A stretch of 64,000 nucleotides of DNA from the NCBI RefSeq assembly GCF_019175285.1, contig NC_056526.1:15514586-15578585 (forward strand). The letters run 5' to 3'. Every line of letters starts with the position of its first letter. Positions within the stretch are counted from its first letter, which is position 1. Under the pieces are notes generated by a model that was not told the DNA's origin, did no database searches, and worked only from the letters and a program-made list of their open reading frames with translations. The position numbers and the translations under genes are program-made. Positions 1-10,782 of the stretch are shown here, one piece after another. This stretch comes from Sceloporus undulatus (Eukaryota > Chordata > Lepidosauria > Squamata > Phrynosomatidae).

Positions 1-213
1 AACAAATTCAAAGGACCCCCAACAGATGGTCATCCAGCCGCTGCTTAAAAACCTCCAAAGAAAGCCACACTCTGAGGGAGTGTGTTCCTCTGTCAAGTAC
101 CTCTTACTGTCAGGAAGTTCTCCCTAATGTCGAGGTGGAATCTCTTTTTTTGCAGTTTGAACCCATCGGTCTGGTACTGTTCTCTGGAACTGCCCAAAAC
201 AAATTTGCTCCAT
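1..213 (-). mobile_element. CR1 LINE 3' end, part 1
   Basis: Read on the minus strand this is the familiar CR1 3' region (the stretch encoding the end of the RT frame, with the aacttcctgacagtaag motif). The element runs off the left edge of the window. Its upstream part resumes at 449, so a SINE sits inside it. Confidence 0.8.
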
Positions 214-448
214 AGCAATAGCAAGTATGTTTCTATACCACTTATCAGTGCACTTAAGCCCTCCCTAAGTGGTTTACAATGTATAAACTAATTGCCCCCA
301 ACAATCTGGGTACTCATTTTAGCGAATTTCAAAGGATTCAAGCCTGAGTCGAGCTTGAGCCCCCTTGACTGGGATTGAACTCTCAACCTTATGGTTTGTG
401 AGTGAGTGGCTGCAGTACAGGTATTTAACCACTGTGCCACGAGGTCTC
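214..448 (-). mobile_element. Sauria-type SINE inserted in CR1
   Basis: On the minus strand it opens with a tRNA-like head containing cacagtggttaaatacctg, then has the shared body (aatgagtacccagattgttg) and ends in the tgataagtggtatagaaa tail followed by a short ttgctattgct repeat. Full length for the family. It interrupts the CR1 copy on either side, so it is younger than that copy. Confidence 0.85.
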
Positions 449-495
449 ATCTTCAGTATAACATCCTTTCAAATATTTGAACAGGGCTAAGTTTG
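449..495 (-). mobile_element. CR1 LINE 3' end, part 2
   Basis: This continues the CR1 copy of 1-213 on the other side of the SINE. The minus strand carries the typical caaatatttgaaaggatgt stretch found just upstream in other CR1 copies (compare 10848 onward). Confidence 0.65.
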
Positions 496-828
496 TTTAG
501 GTTTGCCTCATGGTCAGCATAAGTCAGAAACAACTTGAAGGTCATGTGGTCACTATAGTGAGATGGACTGTGTCTCTCTAAACTATGGTTATCATTTCCA
601 AATTTGCACCTGTGCTTTTGTGAGTGGAGATGCAGGAGTCTCACAAAAAACCCTTTCATTCCCTGCCTTTCTTGGTCTTTGGTGTCATGGCCAAGATTCC
701 CCCTCCCCTTAAATTAGTCCTAATGTACACCCAGAGCACCTATGGCAAAATCTTCCATCTAGGGCAGGGGTGGGCAATTTTGGAGGGCTGAACATCATTT
801 TTTTTTAACTTAAAAGACTTAAAAGTTT
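496..828. other. Intergenic, small repeat remnants
   Basis: At about 505-545 there is a short tail-like remnant of the CORE SINE (cataagtcagaaacaacttg). At about 766-780 caggggtgggcaa resembles one end of a hAT transposon, with no partner end seen nearby. Nothing else is recognised. Confidence 0.35.
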
Positions 829-965
829 TTATTGTTGTTGTGTGCCTTCAAGTCATTTCTGACTTATGGCAATCCTAAAATGACCCTATCACTGGGTTTA
901 CTTGGCAGGATTTATTCAAAGATGGTTTGCATGTCCAACTAGGGATTCAAACTCTGGTCTCCCAG
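829..965 (-). mobile_element. CORE/MIR-like tRNA SINE, partial
   Basis: The plus strand shows the 3' part reversed: gtgtgccttcaagtcatttc, then the cttggcaggatttattcaaa block. The central CORE-like block is mostly missing. The tRNA-like head of the family is on the minus strand. Confidence 0.75.
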
Positions 966-2309
966 TCAAAAATTTCAGGAACTGAAGATGACATCTGCAG
1001 TCAGAGGAGTTTCTCAAACGTCCCTCCCCCCCAAAAAAACTCTAACCATTTCTATATAAACACTTTAGCTACTATGTATGGTTTAGTTTTAGATCTTTAT
1101 AGAATTCAGATTCCATACGAAGTGGGCTTCAAACCTTCCTGAAGAACGGATGGTCTCAATACTCAATAGTAGTATGCACGAATTACAGTTTCATCAACTA
1201 TGTCTTCTGTTCACAGCCAAAAGAGAAAGTTGTAGACCAAAAATGAAGAGGAAGTTCTTGACCTACCAAAAAGACACCATTTTTTCTTGAGTCTAACTAA
1301 TCTGTCCTTTCTGTTTTCTTTCTAAGATCATTTCTATGAATTTAACTCCTTGCATATCCTGAATGCTTTACATACCAGCTGTATTTCACTGGACATCTGC
1401 CAAACAAACAGCTCATCCGTCACATAGAAGATTAGACAGAAGATGGAGAAATCTGGCCTCCCATAGTAAATCCAGCCTCCCACAGTATCTTCTATATTGG
1501 TTCCACTCCTGTTATGGAAGATAATTGTTTCAGAGACTGTAATAGTTTGTCAAGTCCTTGAAAAGCCATCATTACATAGCCATTGGACTGCTTCTGATGT
1601 AGCAGGCTGAAATAGACATAAATGTAATTTATCAGTCTTTGTTTGTTGGTTGTTCTATAAATGGAATTTGCCTCAGTCCTTTTTCTCTCTATCTTAACAG
1701 AACATCTGACACAAAGACCACATCACGCAGGTTGCAGAAAGAGAGTGTGCTGCCATTTGAGTTTCTCCCTGCTTCTGAGAGTTCAACTCACTTTCTGGAA
1801 GATGCTAAAAACGTTTATCTTTATTGTTAATTGTAGTAATAAACTGTGCCTTTGTGTGGCTAGGATCTGGTCGTAAAAAGAGAATTTTGGCAGACTGCAT
1901 AGGAAACCATATTAGCATCATTGCTCTGCAGCATTAAAAAAAAATTACAGCCAAAATTAACTGGGTTAATTGCAGTGTGTAGGATGATGAAATGAGAGTC
2001 TTGGAAGGATTATTGGGACGAGCCAAAAATATGCCACAAATGTGGCATTTTGTGAGATTGCTTAAATCAGAGATAAGCCTTTTGCTTATGAAAGATAGCT
2101 TTGAACCCATGGCATTCTTTTAGAGCAGACTGTGGGGAATTGTTTCAAATTGAACTTAATTCTACTTTGCTTGTGAGTCTTGTGGTTCTTGTCTGCCTTT
2201 GATCATGGGCAAGCACTGTCACCATAGCTTAGAAGGGTGACCTGGTTTGAAGAGGTGCTTAGCATATGGCTGTCATGGACACCCCATTTCACATGCCCCC
2301 TTCATTACA
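966..2309. other. Intergenic, nothing recognised
   Basis: AT-rich sequence with only short unrelated open frames. I see no exon-like, RNA-like or terminal-repeat structure. Confidence 0.4.
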
Positions 2310-2601
2310 GTGACTTTTGTTGTAGTTAACCAACCGTGAGTCGATCTTGACCCATGGCAACCCTGTGGATGAGACATCTGCAATATTTCCTGACTTTCCC
2401 TGTTCTGCTTAATTCCTGCAATATCATATCCATGACCTCCGTAATAGAGACTATTCATCTAGCATGTGGCCTTCCTCTTTCTCCTACCCTCCACCTTTCC
2501 TATAATTATCATTTTTCCAGTGAATTGTGTCTTCTCATGATGAGTCTGAATTATAACAGCCTCAGTTTTGTCATCTTGGCTTCCAGGGACAGTTGACAAT
2601 G
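2310..2601 (-). mobile_element. BovB LINE 3' end, part 1
   Basis: Minus-strand translation gives pieces of the end of the BovB (RTE clade) ORF in several frames, for example TGKMIIIGKVEGRRKRKA and HRVAMG-like residues (seen here as HPQGCHGS). The copy is old and decayed. It is cut at 2601 by a MITE; the upstream part of the same ORF resumes at 3130. Confidence 0.75.
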
Positions 2602-3129
2602 GCGTGTTGCAGACTGCCCCTTTGGGGCGGCCTGTAGGCGCTCCTTTCTCCACCAGAACGGCAGCCTCTGGGGCCCCGAACTGCCACTTTCCAGGCCACG
2701 GGGAAGCGGCAAAAGGCCGCTTCCCCGTGGCCTGGAAAGGGCTGTCCTTGGGGCTTCAAGCTCCAAGGACACCTGGTGGTGGCGGGGAGGAGGAGAAAGG
2801 GGCCGCTCGGCCCCTTTCTCTCTTTCGTCACTGGCGCAGCCATCTAAAGGCTGTGCCAGCGACACAAATGCTGAAAGGAGCTCCATTTCGGAGCTCCTTC
2901 TAGCACCGTGGAAAGAGCGCTGTGGAAAGGGTGCAAAGACATCACATCCACGCCACCTCGTTTGGAGGTGGCGCGTTCGTGACGTTGTAATGGCGGCCCC
3001 TATGTGGAACGGGCACCACCATTTTGTACGGACTCGATCCGTACTAGGGTGAGGGGCGTTCGGAAGGGACACCCCTTTCTAACCCTAGTATGGACCCAGT
3101 CTGTACTATTACGCCCATGCGGAACAGGC
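2602..3129 (-). mobile_element. Long GC-rich multi-hairpin MITE, copy A
   Basis: A 528-bp GC-rich block of stacked hairpins: agactgccc/gggcggcct at the left, a perfect gaagcggc/gccgcttc stem near 2700-2728, ggagctcc...ggagctcc near 2878-2906, and an actagggt...accctagta stem near 3042-3089. It is flanked by CAATG at 2597-2601 and 3130-3134, read as a 5-bp target duplication. Orientation is set relative to copy F at 61040. No coding capacity. The element splits a BovB LINE. Confidence 0.75.
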
Positions 3130-3300
3130 CAATGAGTTCTAAGACTCATTTGTTTTTCTTCTTGGTCATCCATGTTACCCTCAGCACCAAATCTCAAATG
3201 AATTGATTTTCTTCTTACCTTCTTTATTAATTGTCCAGCTCTCACATGTATACATGGTAATAGGGAATAAAATGGCTTCTATGATTCTAACTTTTGCATT
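3130..3300 (-). mobile_element. BovB LINE, part 2
   Basis: The minus strand encodes a decayed CESWTINK stretch, equivalent to the BovB CESWTIKKAE motif, followed by residues like INSFE. This is the ORF segment just upstream of that at 2310-2601. Confidence 0.7.
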
Positions 3301-3537
3301 TTAGGATCCTTATGCCCCCCCCCTCCCAATTCCTGTTTTAGCAGGGTGAGAGGCAGACAGGCTTACCCACAATGTTAAAATTCTTGCTACAGCCATAATG
3401 TCACTCTCTAAAAGAATGTGGGAAACAGATTCAACAAAGGAATCAAGATAGCCATTGCTCAAAAATGACCACTCTGCACTTAACAAAGAACCAGTGGGAC
3501 CCTCATGTAGAAGTACATTCCCATCTCATTACTACAA

Positions 3538-3604
3538 CAGCGCCCTGAATGTACGCTATCCCCTCTGATTTCAGAAGCAAAGCAGGATTGGGCCTGGTTA
3601 GTAG
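3538..3604 (+). pseudogene. 5S rRNA-derived fragment
   Basis: The stretch resembles the internal promoter half of 5S rRNA: ccctgaatgtacg, then ctctgatttcagaagcaaag, then gggcctggttagta. It lacks both ends of a 5S gene, so it is a pseudogene or the head of a 5S-derived SINE. Confidence 0.65.
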
Positions 3605-4550
3605 AAGATGTTTCTTGGCTATATGTTTGCTAGTTTTTATCTGTGAAATTTGGAGAGTATGGGGGCCAGGAATACAATAGAGATTTAGGCCAAACTTTAA
3701 AGGAACTACCCAACAGAGGTTCTGGGGTTTTGACAGCTTTTCTGATATTTAGATTGAAATCCAAAGTAGATTTACCAGCAAAAGTTGTTTGTCTCTAGGT
3801 TCCCAACCAACATGAAAAGTAATGATGGGGGTACATACTTACAGGAAAAGTCTCAGGTTCATTCCTTTCCTGATAAGTTTAAAAAATCTCATATAGCAGA
3901 GATGGAGAACTGCAGATCTCCTAGAACACCATTCCTGCTTACTCATGATGCCATCATTTGAAGGCTTCCCAAGGTTTTTACATGCTTCTTTCTGACTCTA
4001 ATATGTTAAAATGGCTCTGCTAGTGAAGGCTCAGTTGGCAATAAGAACCTTAAGGCAAACTGTATTGGCATTTGGGCTACTCAGCACCAAAATGAATCTA
4101 GTCCTACCCACCACCACTGTTATGCATTCTTGAAGAACTTCTCTGATGTTCACTTTGGCCTTCAGGCTGAAAGAGAATTCCCACCTTTGTCACACAGGAA
4201 AGACTGCTTTTTCTCTGAGACCATGGAGAGCAAATATTCAGCTGGATTGAATAACATTCTGACTTGGTATAAAATAGCATCACATCTCAAATGACCTTAT
4301 GCTGGTTTGTAGCTTTTTCTCCCAGGCCTACGAGACAGACAGACTGCTCTGTGCTGACTTACCATATTCACACACATGCATTTGTGTGTGCATGTGTGTT
4401 TATGTGCATTCCAGTTATTTGCTGACTTAGTGTGACCCCATAAACTTCATAGAGTTTTCAGAGGCAAGGAATATTCAGAGGAGATTTTGTCAATTTCTTT
4501 CACATAGCAATGTGTCAGTATACTGTACATAAATATCTCTTTTTGTCATG
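3605..4550. other. Intergenic, nothing recognised
   Basis: No gene or classifiable repeat seen, apart from a short imperfect TG-rich run near 4370-4410. Confidence 0.4.
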
Positions 4551-4742
4551 GTTGTGTGCCTTCAAGTCATTTCTGACTTATAATGACCCTAAGGTGAGCC
4601 TATCATAGGGTTTTGTTGGAAGGTTTCTTCAGAAGGGGTTTGCCCTTGCCATCCTCTGAGGCCGAGAGAGTGTGACTTGCCCATTGTCATCCAGTGGGCT
4701 TCAATGGCTGAGCCAGGATTCAGACTCTGGTTTCCCAATGGG
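4551..4742 (-). mobile_element. CORE/MIR-like tRNA SINE
   Basis: Near full length. In plus-strand order it shows the tail (gtgtgccttcaagtcatttc), the conserved gagagagtgtgacttgcc CORE-like block, and the B-box region near 4718-4735. The tRNA head is at the right, so the element is on the minus strand. Confidence 0.85.
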
Positions 4743-5218
4743 ATTGAAGCCCATATGAAACAGTTACTGTCGTGGAACACATCTTACCCAGCCATGACTA
4801 GAATATACCTATTTTATACTGGTCAAAAAAGTACAACTAAACGTGTAAAAGAATTTACCCATGTGTATGACACCACCAAAATTCCAACCTTTTTGCTACT
4901 CTCCAGCTTCACCACAGATTCTTTTCTTCTGCTAGGATATTAGCCCATAGCCGCTCCTGGACTAAGACTTGATAAATGATGAGTGAAGATTCAGCCCTGT
5001 ACACAGGGCTGAGTCAAGGCATTTTGCTTTCTAGGACAAAAGATACCACCTTCCAAATGTACAGAAACTGACAGGATCTGTAGTTAAATCTTGGTTCTGC
5101 AGTGGCCACCAGATAGTGTGATCCACTACACCTGAGGGCAGAAGGGCATTAACATATAGTTAATTCACCATCTAAAAATACAAAACTGCATGGGCTTGGC
5201 TGGAATCCATAGAGAATG
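4743..5218. other. Intergenic, nothing recognised
   Basis: Unclassified sequence between a SINE and MITE copy B. Confidence 0.35.
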
Positions 5219-5583
5219 GCCCATTCCACATGGAGATATAGTATACGTGGAGCACGTACTAGGGTTAGGAAGGGGCATGACTTCTTCACGCCCCTAACCC
5301 TAGTAAGCGCTCTGTGCATACAAAATGGCGGCGCCCTATACAGATGGGATGTGTACTGTCTGGACGTCGCGCCGCGTAGCGTCCGGACATCACGCTGCGG
5401 AAATGACATGGTGAGTGCGCCATTGGCGCCACGCCACGTCATTTGCGCGGCGCAAGAAGAAGCACCATTTTGGCGTTTCTTCTTAGTGCAGGCGGGAAGC
5501 CTTGCAGTTTGGCCACTGGGGCTTCTCATTGCCGCTAATCATGGCGCAGGCAGACCACCGCTTTCCGGCGGTCTGTAACGTGC
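5219..5583 (+). mobile_element. Long GC-rich multi-hairpin MITE, copy B
   Basis: About 365 bp. The modules run in order: a tagggttagg...cctaaccct stem (about 5263-5305), an atggcggcgcc block, a gtccggac-type stem around 5373-5390, the gtgcgccattggcgcc stem (about 5415), a gaagaagcaccattttggcg block, and a terminal agaccaccgctttccggcggtct hairpin interrupted by one mismatch. Ends are GCCCATTCCACATGG and, inverted, GCACGTTACAGACCG. Flanking 5-mers GAATG and CAAAG match only partly. Confidence 0.7.
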
Positions 5584-7081
5584 CAAAGACAACTAAATCA
5601 AGTATTGAATTGTAAATAGTGAAAATGTAGGTAAATCTAATTGATGCACAGGCTCTACTCTAGACAGGACTAACAAAATGTAGCAATGGTTACATTTATT
5701 GAACTCTACTTATTCAACCATGTACTGAAGATATCCAATACACATAGTTCAAAATATTCCAGCTGCTTGTGTAAAGGAACATACATGTGAGTGACACCAA
5801 CAAGATTCCAGCCCATGTTTTCTACAGTGAGAAATCCAAGATTTCCTGTAAATTAATTCATTTTAATTGGAACCATGTGACACAGGGGAAATTTTGAGAG
5901 CATTCTCCTTTGCTTTCTGAACTTTTCATCTTGCATAATACACGTGGCTCTACAACTTCTGAGACGATTACCTTATTTTCAAGGTTTGTTGGCCCTTGAA
6001 TATAAACCCCAAGTTGCATGCAGATACTCAGTTACTTTTGATACAGCTTCAACTAGTCATCAGAGATTCCCCCATCCTGCAAGTGGAAGTGATTGAATCC
6101 ATTTTAAAATCTTCTAAAATTAATTAAAAACAAATGAAAGGGAATTTTAAAGGGTGATGTTGGGGATTATCCTGATTAATTAATCTTTAATGAATTAAAA
6201 ACAAGTAATTACAACAAACTGCTTCTGAATGAGTTAGGGGAAAATAGTGAAATTATGAGGTGCTATTAATATGATATTTTAATACCCAGGAAAGGAAAAA
6301 AATATAACACAAGGAAAATAATTAAAATGGGTTGTGGGGAGATAATGCAATTATGAAATAATTTTATGCAGTGGGGAAAATATAGGGTAAATGAAGAAAT
6401 AATTGTGGCTCGGAGGTTAATTTGAAGCAATACAAAACACAAAAAACTTGTGTTGAATACAAGGATCATTATAAAAAGAAAGATGCTGGTGATTTTTTAA
6501 ATTATATCTTTATCTTGGCTAGAAGGCAAACCAAAAAAATCCTCTGAGTATGTGTACACACACACACACACCTCTCTACCTGAAGGCAAGAAAGAATACC
6601 CATGGGAATAAGACAGTTGACAAACAATTGCAATATATGTTTATGTATTGTATATATGTATGCCTGGGCACACAGACTCACACGGACTTTATGACGCATT
6701 CAAAGAAAAGTTATTTATCAGGAGGACAGAGTGTTCCTTAAAAAAATCCATATGGATTTGACATTTGGAAATGCCTAGAAGCTTGTGGAAAAATGATGAG
6801 CTAATCAATTCAGATCAGTGTTTAAAATCCACTCTTTCAAGCATTTCATTGCCCACGCTGCAACCAAGGCTGGTGGCTTAGATATCAGTTGAACATGGCA
6901 TCCCTTACAGACTTTGGTCTGAAATTTAAAGGAGCTATCCAAGGCACCAAGTTATGTTGAAAACAATGTTCCAGGAGAGGCGATTCATCCTTTGAGGAGA
7001 GCAGAAAAGGGATGGTCTTGTCAGTCTAGAGGGTCACAAAACAAGCTTTAGAGAGCTGCACTGATGCCTCACCAAAGTACA
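5584..7081. other. AT-rich intergenic, nothing recognised
   Basis: Strongly AT-rich, with many short poly-A/T runs and a short CA repeat at 6555-6571. No gene or classifiable repeat. Confidence 0.4.
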
Positions 7082-7160
7082 TATCCCAGAATTCTGTAGG
7101 ATAGAGCCATGGAAGTTGAAATGGTGTTAAATTGCTTTAATTCTGCAGTATGGCTACACT
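7082..7160. mobile_element. Remnant of palindromic MITE P (half)
   Basis: One arm of the abundant palindromic element seen whole at 12757 and 15450: cccagaattctgtaggatag, gagccatggaagttg, then attctgcagtatggct. Confidence 0.55.
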
Positions 7161-7460
7161 CTCTGCTTCAGACAGCTATCTTGTACATGGTTTTCTTTTC
7201 GCATAACAATGTGACTCATCTTTGTTATTCACACTATGGAACTGCATCAATGCATATCTCTGAAAGACTGGTCATCACATGTGCAAGAATTTGAACAAAA
7301 ATGGAGTCAACTATCTGTATGCATTCAGAGCACATTCAAGGCATGCAGAGTTTTATCCCAGGTCTATTCGCATCAGTTATTCACACTTCCAATGAAGCAA
7401 ATCTTTTTTTTTTTTAAAAAAAAAACAACTCAGGGGAAAACCCAATGTGGATTATCTGTC

Positions 7461-7892
7461 ATGGCCAGCCAAGAGCAGGTTTCGGAGAATGAGGAGGAGA
7501 ATGGGGTTCCTCCAGTGCAAGAGGTAATTGAGGCTACACCAGGTGCTAATCCTGCTCCAGTGCAAGAGTTAATTGAGGCTGCACCAGATGTTAATCCTGC
7601 TCCAGTGCAAGAGTTAACTGAGGCTGCACCAGGTGTTAATACTGCTCTGCCAGAGCCCAGCCCTGATCTCCCAGCCCCAGAGGAGGAGGCTCAGCCAGGT
7701 CCTAGTGATGGCGGGATTCCTCTGGTGGTACAGCAGCCTAGTGGTGACTCTGGGGAGGAACCAGGCTTGGAGGTTCCCTCCTTCAGGCAGCGCAAGGCTG
7801 AAAGTGCTGGCAGATGCAGATCCCAGAGTATTGCTGCAAGGCAATTAGCTAACCAGCCTCACCTGGTACAGGGGAGGGCATCACCTATCTAG
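7461..7892 (+). other. Repeat-like open frame with 15-residue repeats, unclassified
   Basis: An open frame whose plausible start is MASQEQVSENEEEN, followed by three 15-residue units of the form VQELIEAAPGVNPAP, then a proline/glutamate-rich stretch ending near residue 144. The composition is acidic and low-complexity, with no catalytic motif. There is no splice or promoter context, and the DNA around it reads like an interspersed repeat. I do not know the family; an origin in an LTR-type retroelement or a retrogene is possible but not shown. The host open frame extends further upstream, but that part looks non-coding. Confidence 0.35.
7513..7647 (+). repeat. Three 45-bp tandem units
   Basis: Units start at 7513, 7558 and 7603 with the same phase in the open frame (cagtgcaagagg/ttaattgaggct). 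They are about 90% alike by eye, and no unit breaks the frame. Confidence 0.8.
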
Positions 7893-8610
7893 GAAACAGA
7901 GAGACGCCAACTCAATGCCAGAGTTTATTGCATGATCCTTTGGTGTGATTGCTGCCGGCACTGGCTTTGTGTATCCTGACTCCTTGTTGCCTTGACTTTG
8001 GAATGGACTGGACTCTGGTTACCTGCTGGCTGCTGTGACCCTGGACTGGACTCTTGTTACCTTCTGGCTGCCCTGACCCTGGGCTGGACTACCTATGGTG
8101 ATCTCTGTGTTTCTGACATCGGCTTTTGGCTTGTTCTCTCTCTCATTCCTGGCAAGGTTTGTGGACTGTTTCAGCTGCTTGCTTTGCTAATTACCATCCT
8201 TATCAGTAGAGTTTGTGTGTTCTGGCTGCAGTCCAGGACATTATCCCAGATTGTGGATTTTTTGGCAGCCTCCTCCCAACATAATTGGATGCATTTGGGA
8301 TGTGCATGAACAACAGAGATTCAACCTGGATTCATCTTGGATTATTTTTACAATGTGAATAACCCCCATGTGGATGGCAAAGAGGATGATCATGAACAAG
8401 GTAACACTGGCATACTTGTCCCTGTTCCCTCCACTTTCATGTCAAGATTCTATACAATAAGAATGACCTGCATTTCCTCCACTATCCATAGTGACCTCAC
8501 ATTTCTGTTTTATCAGCCCACTTCCAACTTTACTCAGCCCACTCGCATCTTCCAAACACTGCATCCAGAGATGCTTTTCCTGAGCCCATCACTTTCAGAC
8601 CATTCACCCT
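7893..8610. other. Unclassified repeat-like downstream region
   Basis: Contains two near-repeats of ttggaatggactggactc / ccctggactggactc followed by tcttgttacc-type sequence (about 7998-8070), then ordinary sequence. It probably belongs to the same unknown repeat as the open frame at 7461. Confidence 0.3.
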
Positions 8611-8975
8611 CCAACATTTCACAGATGAAAACCAGGACACATGGCCAGGTAATAGCAGCGTGTGGTCAAAATGGCAAAGGTTATAAATGAGGAGGAACAG
8701 AGAAGCTAGGAGAGCCTGCAGCAGTCTACTTTTATCTGAGTCTAGCACCATGTGGGAAGGATATGATTTCACCTTCCCTTCTCCTCTCCCCCCACTGAGC
8801 TAACAGAGTGCAAATTACTTTTGTACTTTGAAATCAGTTTGCAGCAATTGAAGTAAGCTGGGGAAAGTGGGAGAAGGAGATTAAAACTGGGGCATTTTAA
8901 AAGCATCTGAAAAAGTGGGACAACAGAAGATTAATTGGGATTGTACCTGCCAAACTGGGACAATTGGAAGGTGTG
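8611..8975 (+). repeat. Unclassified interspersed repeat X, copy 1
   Basis: Starts with ccaacatttcacagatgaaa and ccaggacac, then ggtcaaaatggcaaa, and about 250 bp later caattgaagtaagctg followed by gtgggacaacagaag. The same series recurs at 27122, 36003, 48840 (minus), 50145 (minus), 60165 (minus) and 61403 (minus). No coding capacity. I cannot name the family. Confidence 0.7.
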
Positions 8976-10299
8976 ATATTTTCTATGGTGCTGTGTAAAG
9001 ATCTATCTTGAATTCAATTTCCAGATGATGCAGAATTACTGAGCCATAGGACTGAAGCATGAAAGCAACCATTGGGAATGATTTCTCTGATGGTACTGGA
9101 GATGTTCTGTCCTGCCACAATGACTGAGTGACATTACGAATAGCACATTTATTTGTCAAAGGCTGATATTTCATGCTCAGATATGCCTTGCTTGCCTAGT
9201 ATTCATTTATGAATAGCACTGCCCTACTTGTAGCATTTTCCAAAGGGTCACCATATTACTTTCTTTTAACTCTTATTACAAAAGGCAGAATCCTTTTTGC
9301 CTTTAAAAATAGCACATTTATTATTGCATGTGTTTTCCTGGATCACACATGTCCCTGCATGTGGCATATACTCCATGAAAGTTCCTCCTATAATAATATG
9401 TTGGTCTTAAAAGTGCCACAGGACTCCTTGTTTTTCAATTTGTATTTCTGAAATTAATCAGCTATGCAGAATTTTAAAAGAATATTTGGTGTGTTTCCCT
9501 TTTTGGAAAAAAAAAGCAAGGAAAATATGGGTGTAATGTTAAACAAAATATATATATTTAAAAAATTCCCTATCTTCAAACACATTCTGCAAGGCATCTT
9601 TTTTCTTTTGCAGTTTATTAAACATTTCCTTTGCAGTGAGAATAGCAAGTACATTTCTACAATGTTTGTCTTGCAAAAGCAAAGGGGAAAAGTTGCATTT
9701 TCAGGCAGTGCCCCCAGTTTGTGGTCTGTCTTTTCACAGGGCAAGATAAACACAGGAGCTAAAAAAAGAAAAAAGGAGTTAACATTCTGTTCCAAAAATA
9801 AATCCTGCGGCAACAATATGTGCACAATGCCTCCATTTACATTCTAGAATGTCCATCCCTGAGTAGGGACTTTGCATTCAAATGGTTGCTCACTGTAGCT
9901 CAGATGTCTAGCTCCAAGTCACTTAGGATGCCATATATATTTCTCAGAGCTTTCGATATACTATAATTTAGGCCATTCTAATGCCAATAAATGTAAGAGA
10001 CAGTCATGTTAGGAGAACCTTGCTAGATGAAAAGGATAGGAATCATGTGGCCTTCCAGTTGTTGTTGGACTGCAACTCCCAACAGCCCTACCCAGCAAGG
10101 ACAATGAATGCTCAGAAATGCATTCCTCCATTATCAGGAAGGCATTGTAATAGTATTTTGATGGCTTCATCCTACAGATTCCTAGGATTTCTACTCTGAT
10201 GAGGTTCTTTGAATTCCTTGACGTAGAACTCTAGTCCACATTCTGCTGAATTACAGCACTAGAGGTCTCTAGCATAGAATTCTAAGTAACGCAGCTACA
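8976..10299. other. Intergenic, mostly unrecognised
   Basis: Only one fragment stands out: near 10058-10086 ttgttggactgcaactccc, a short motif common in decayed vertebrate DNA transposons. The two overlapping frames of about 125 codons near 9460-9840 are a chance overlap in AT-rich DNA. Confidence 0.35.
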
Positions 10300-10372
10300 A
10301 ATTCCAGACTACTGTACGATGGAGCCATGATAGTTAAAGTGGTCTCAAAGTGCTATAACTGTGTAGTATGGA
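10300..10372. mobile_element. Remnant of palindromic MITE P
   Basis: Shows the attccaga...gatggagccatgatagttaa arm and a decayed end. Half an element. Confidence 0.5.
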
Positions 10373-10377
10373 CCATC

Positions 10378-10622
10378 TTTGTGACAAGGTCTCCCATGAT
10401 ACTTACAAAACAGCTAGTAAAACATGGGCTAGACAATGTGACTGTTAGGTGGATTTATAATTAGCTGACTGACCCGACACACACATTGTCTAGTCCACAT
10501 TTTAAGAGCTTTTTTTTTTTTGCAAGAATATCATGGGGAACTTGTCAAAGGCCTTACTAAAAACAAGATAAGCTACATGCAGAGCATTCCCTCCATTTAC
10601 CAGGCTTCTAACTCTGAATATT
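10378..10622. mobile_element. Two CR1 fragments head to head
   Basis: The left half (about 10378-10490) reads as CR1 RT-region sequence on the plus strand. The right half (about 10490-10622) is the same region on the minus strand (aagaatatcatggggaac, compare 46793). Together they make an imperfect inverted repeat with gctagacaatgtg / acattgtctag close to the centre. Confidence 0.65.
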
Positions 10623-10782
10623 TTTAGATGGGCAAAAGTGACGGGAGCATAGTGGGATGTTCCCGTCAGTTTCACTCAATTGCGCAGAGATTATCGGATG
10701 ACGTCGCAAGACATCGTGATAATCCCATCATTATCCCATGAATAAAGAGGAGTTTTCCAGCTTTTTATTCCATGAAAGTGTA

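Noticed and set aside
2551-3072. Open frames of up to 173 codons in GC-rich DNA
   Set aside because: They lie within MITE copy A; long frames appear on both strands because the palindromic GC-rich sequence is poor in stop codons.
5263-5305. Interstitial telomeric repeats
   Set aside because: The TTAGGG-like text is a single inverted pair within a MITE, not a tandem array.
7513-7647. CRISPR-like array
   Set aside because: Units abut directly with no spacers, and the genome is a vertebrate's.
9454-9847. Two overlapping open frames of 120-130 codons on opposite strands
   Set aside because: AT-rich, low-complexity translations with no motif, no splice or promoter context; a chance overlap.
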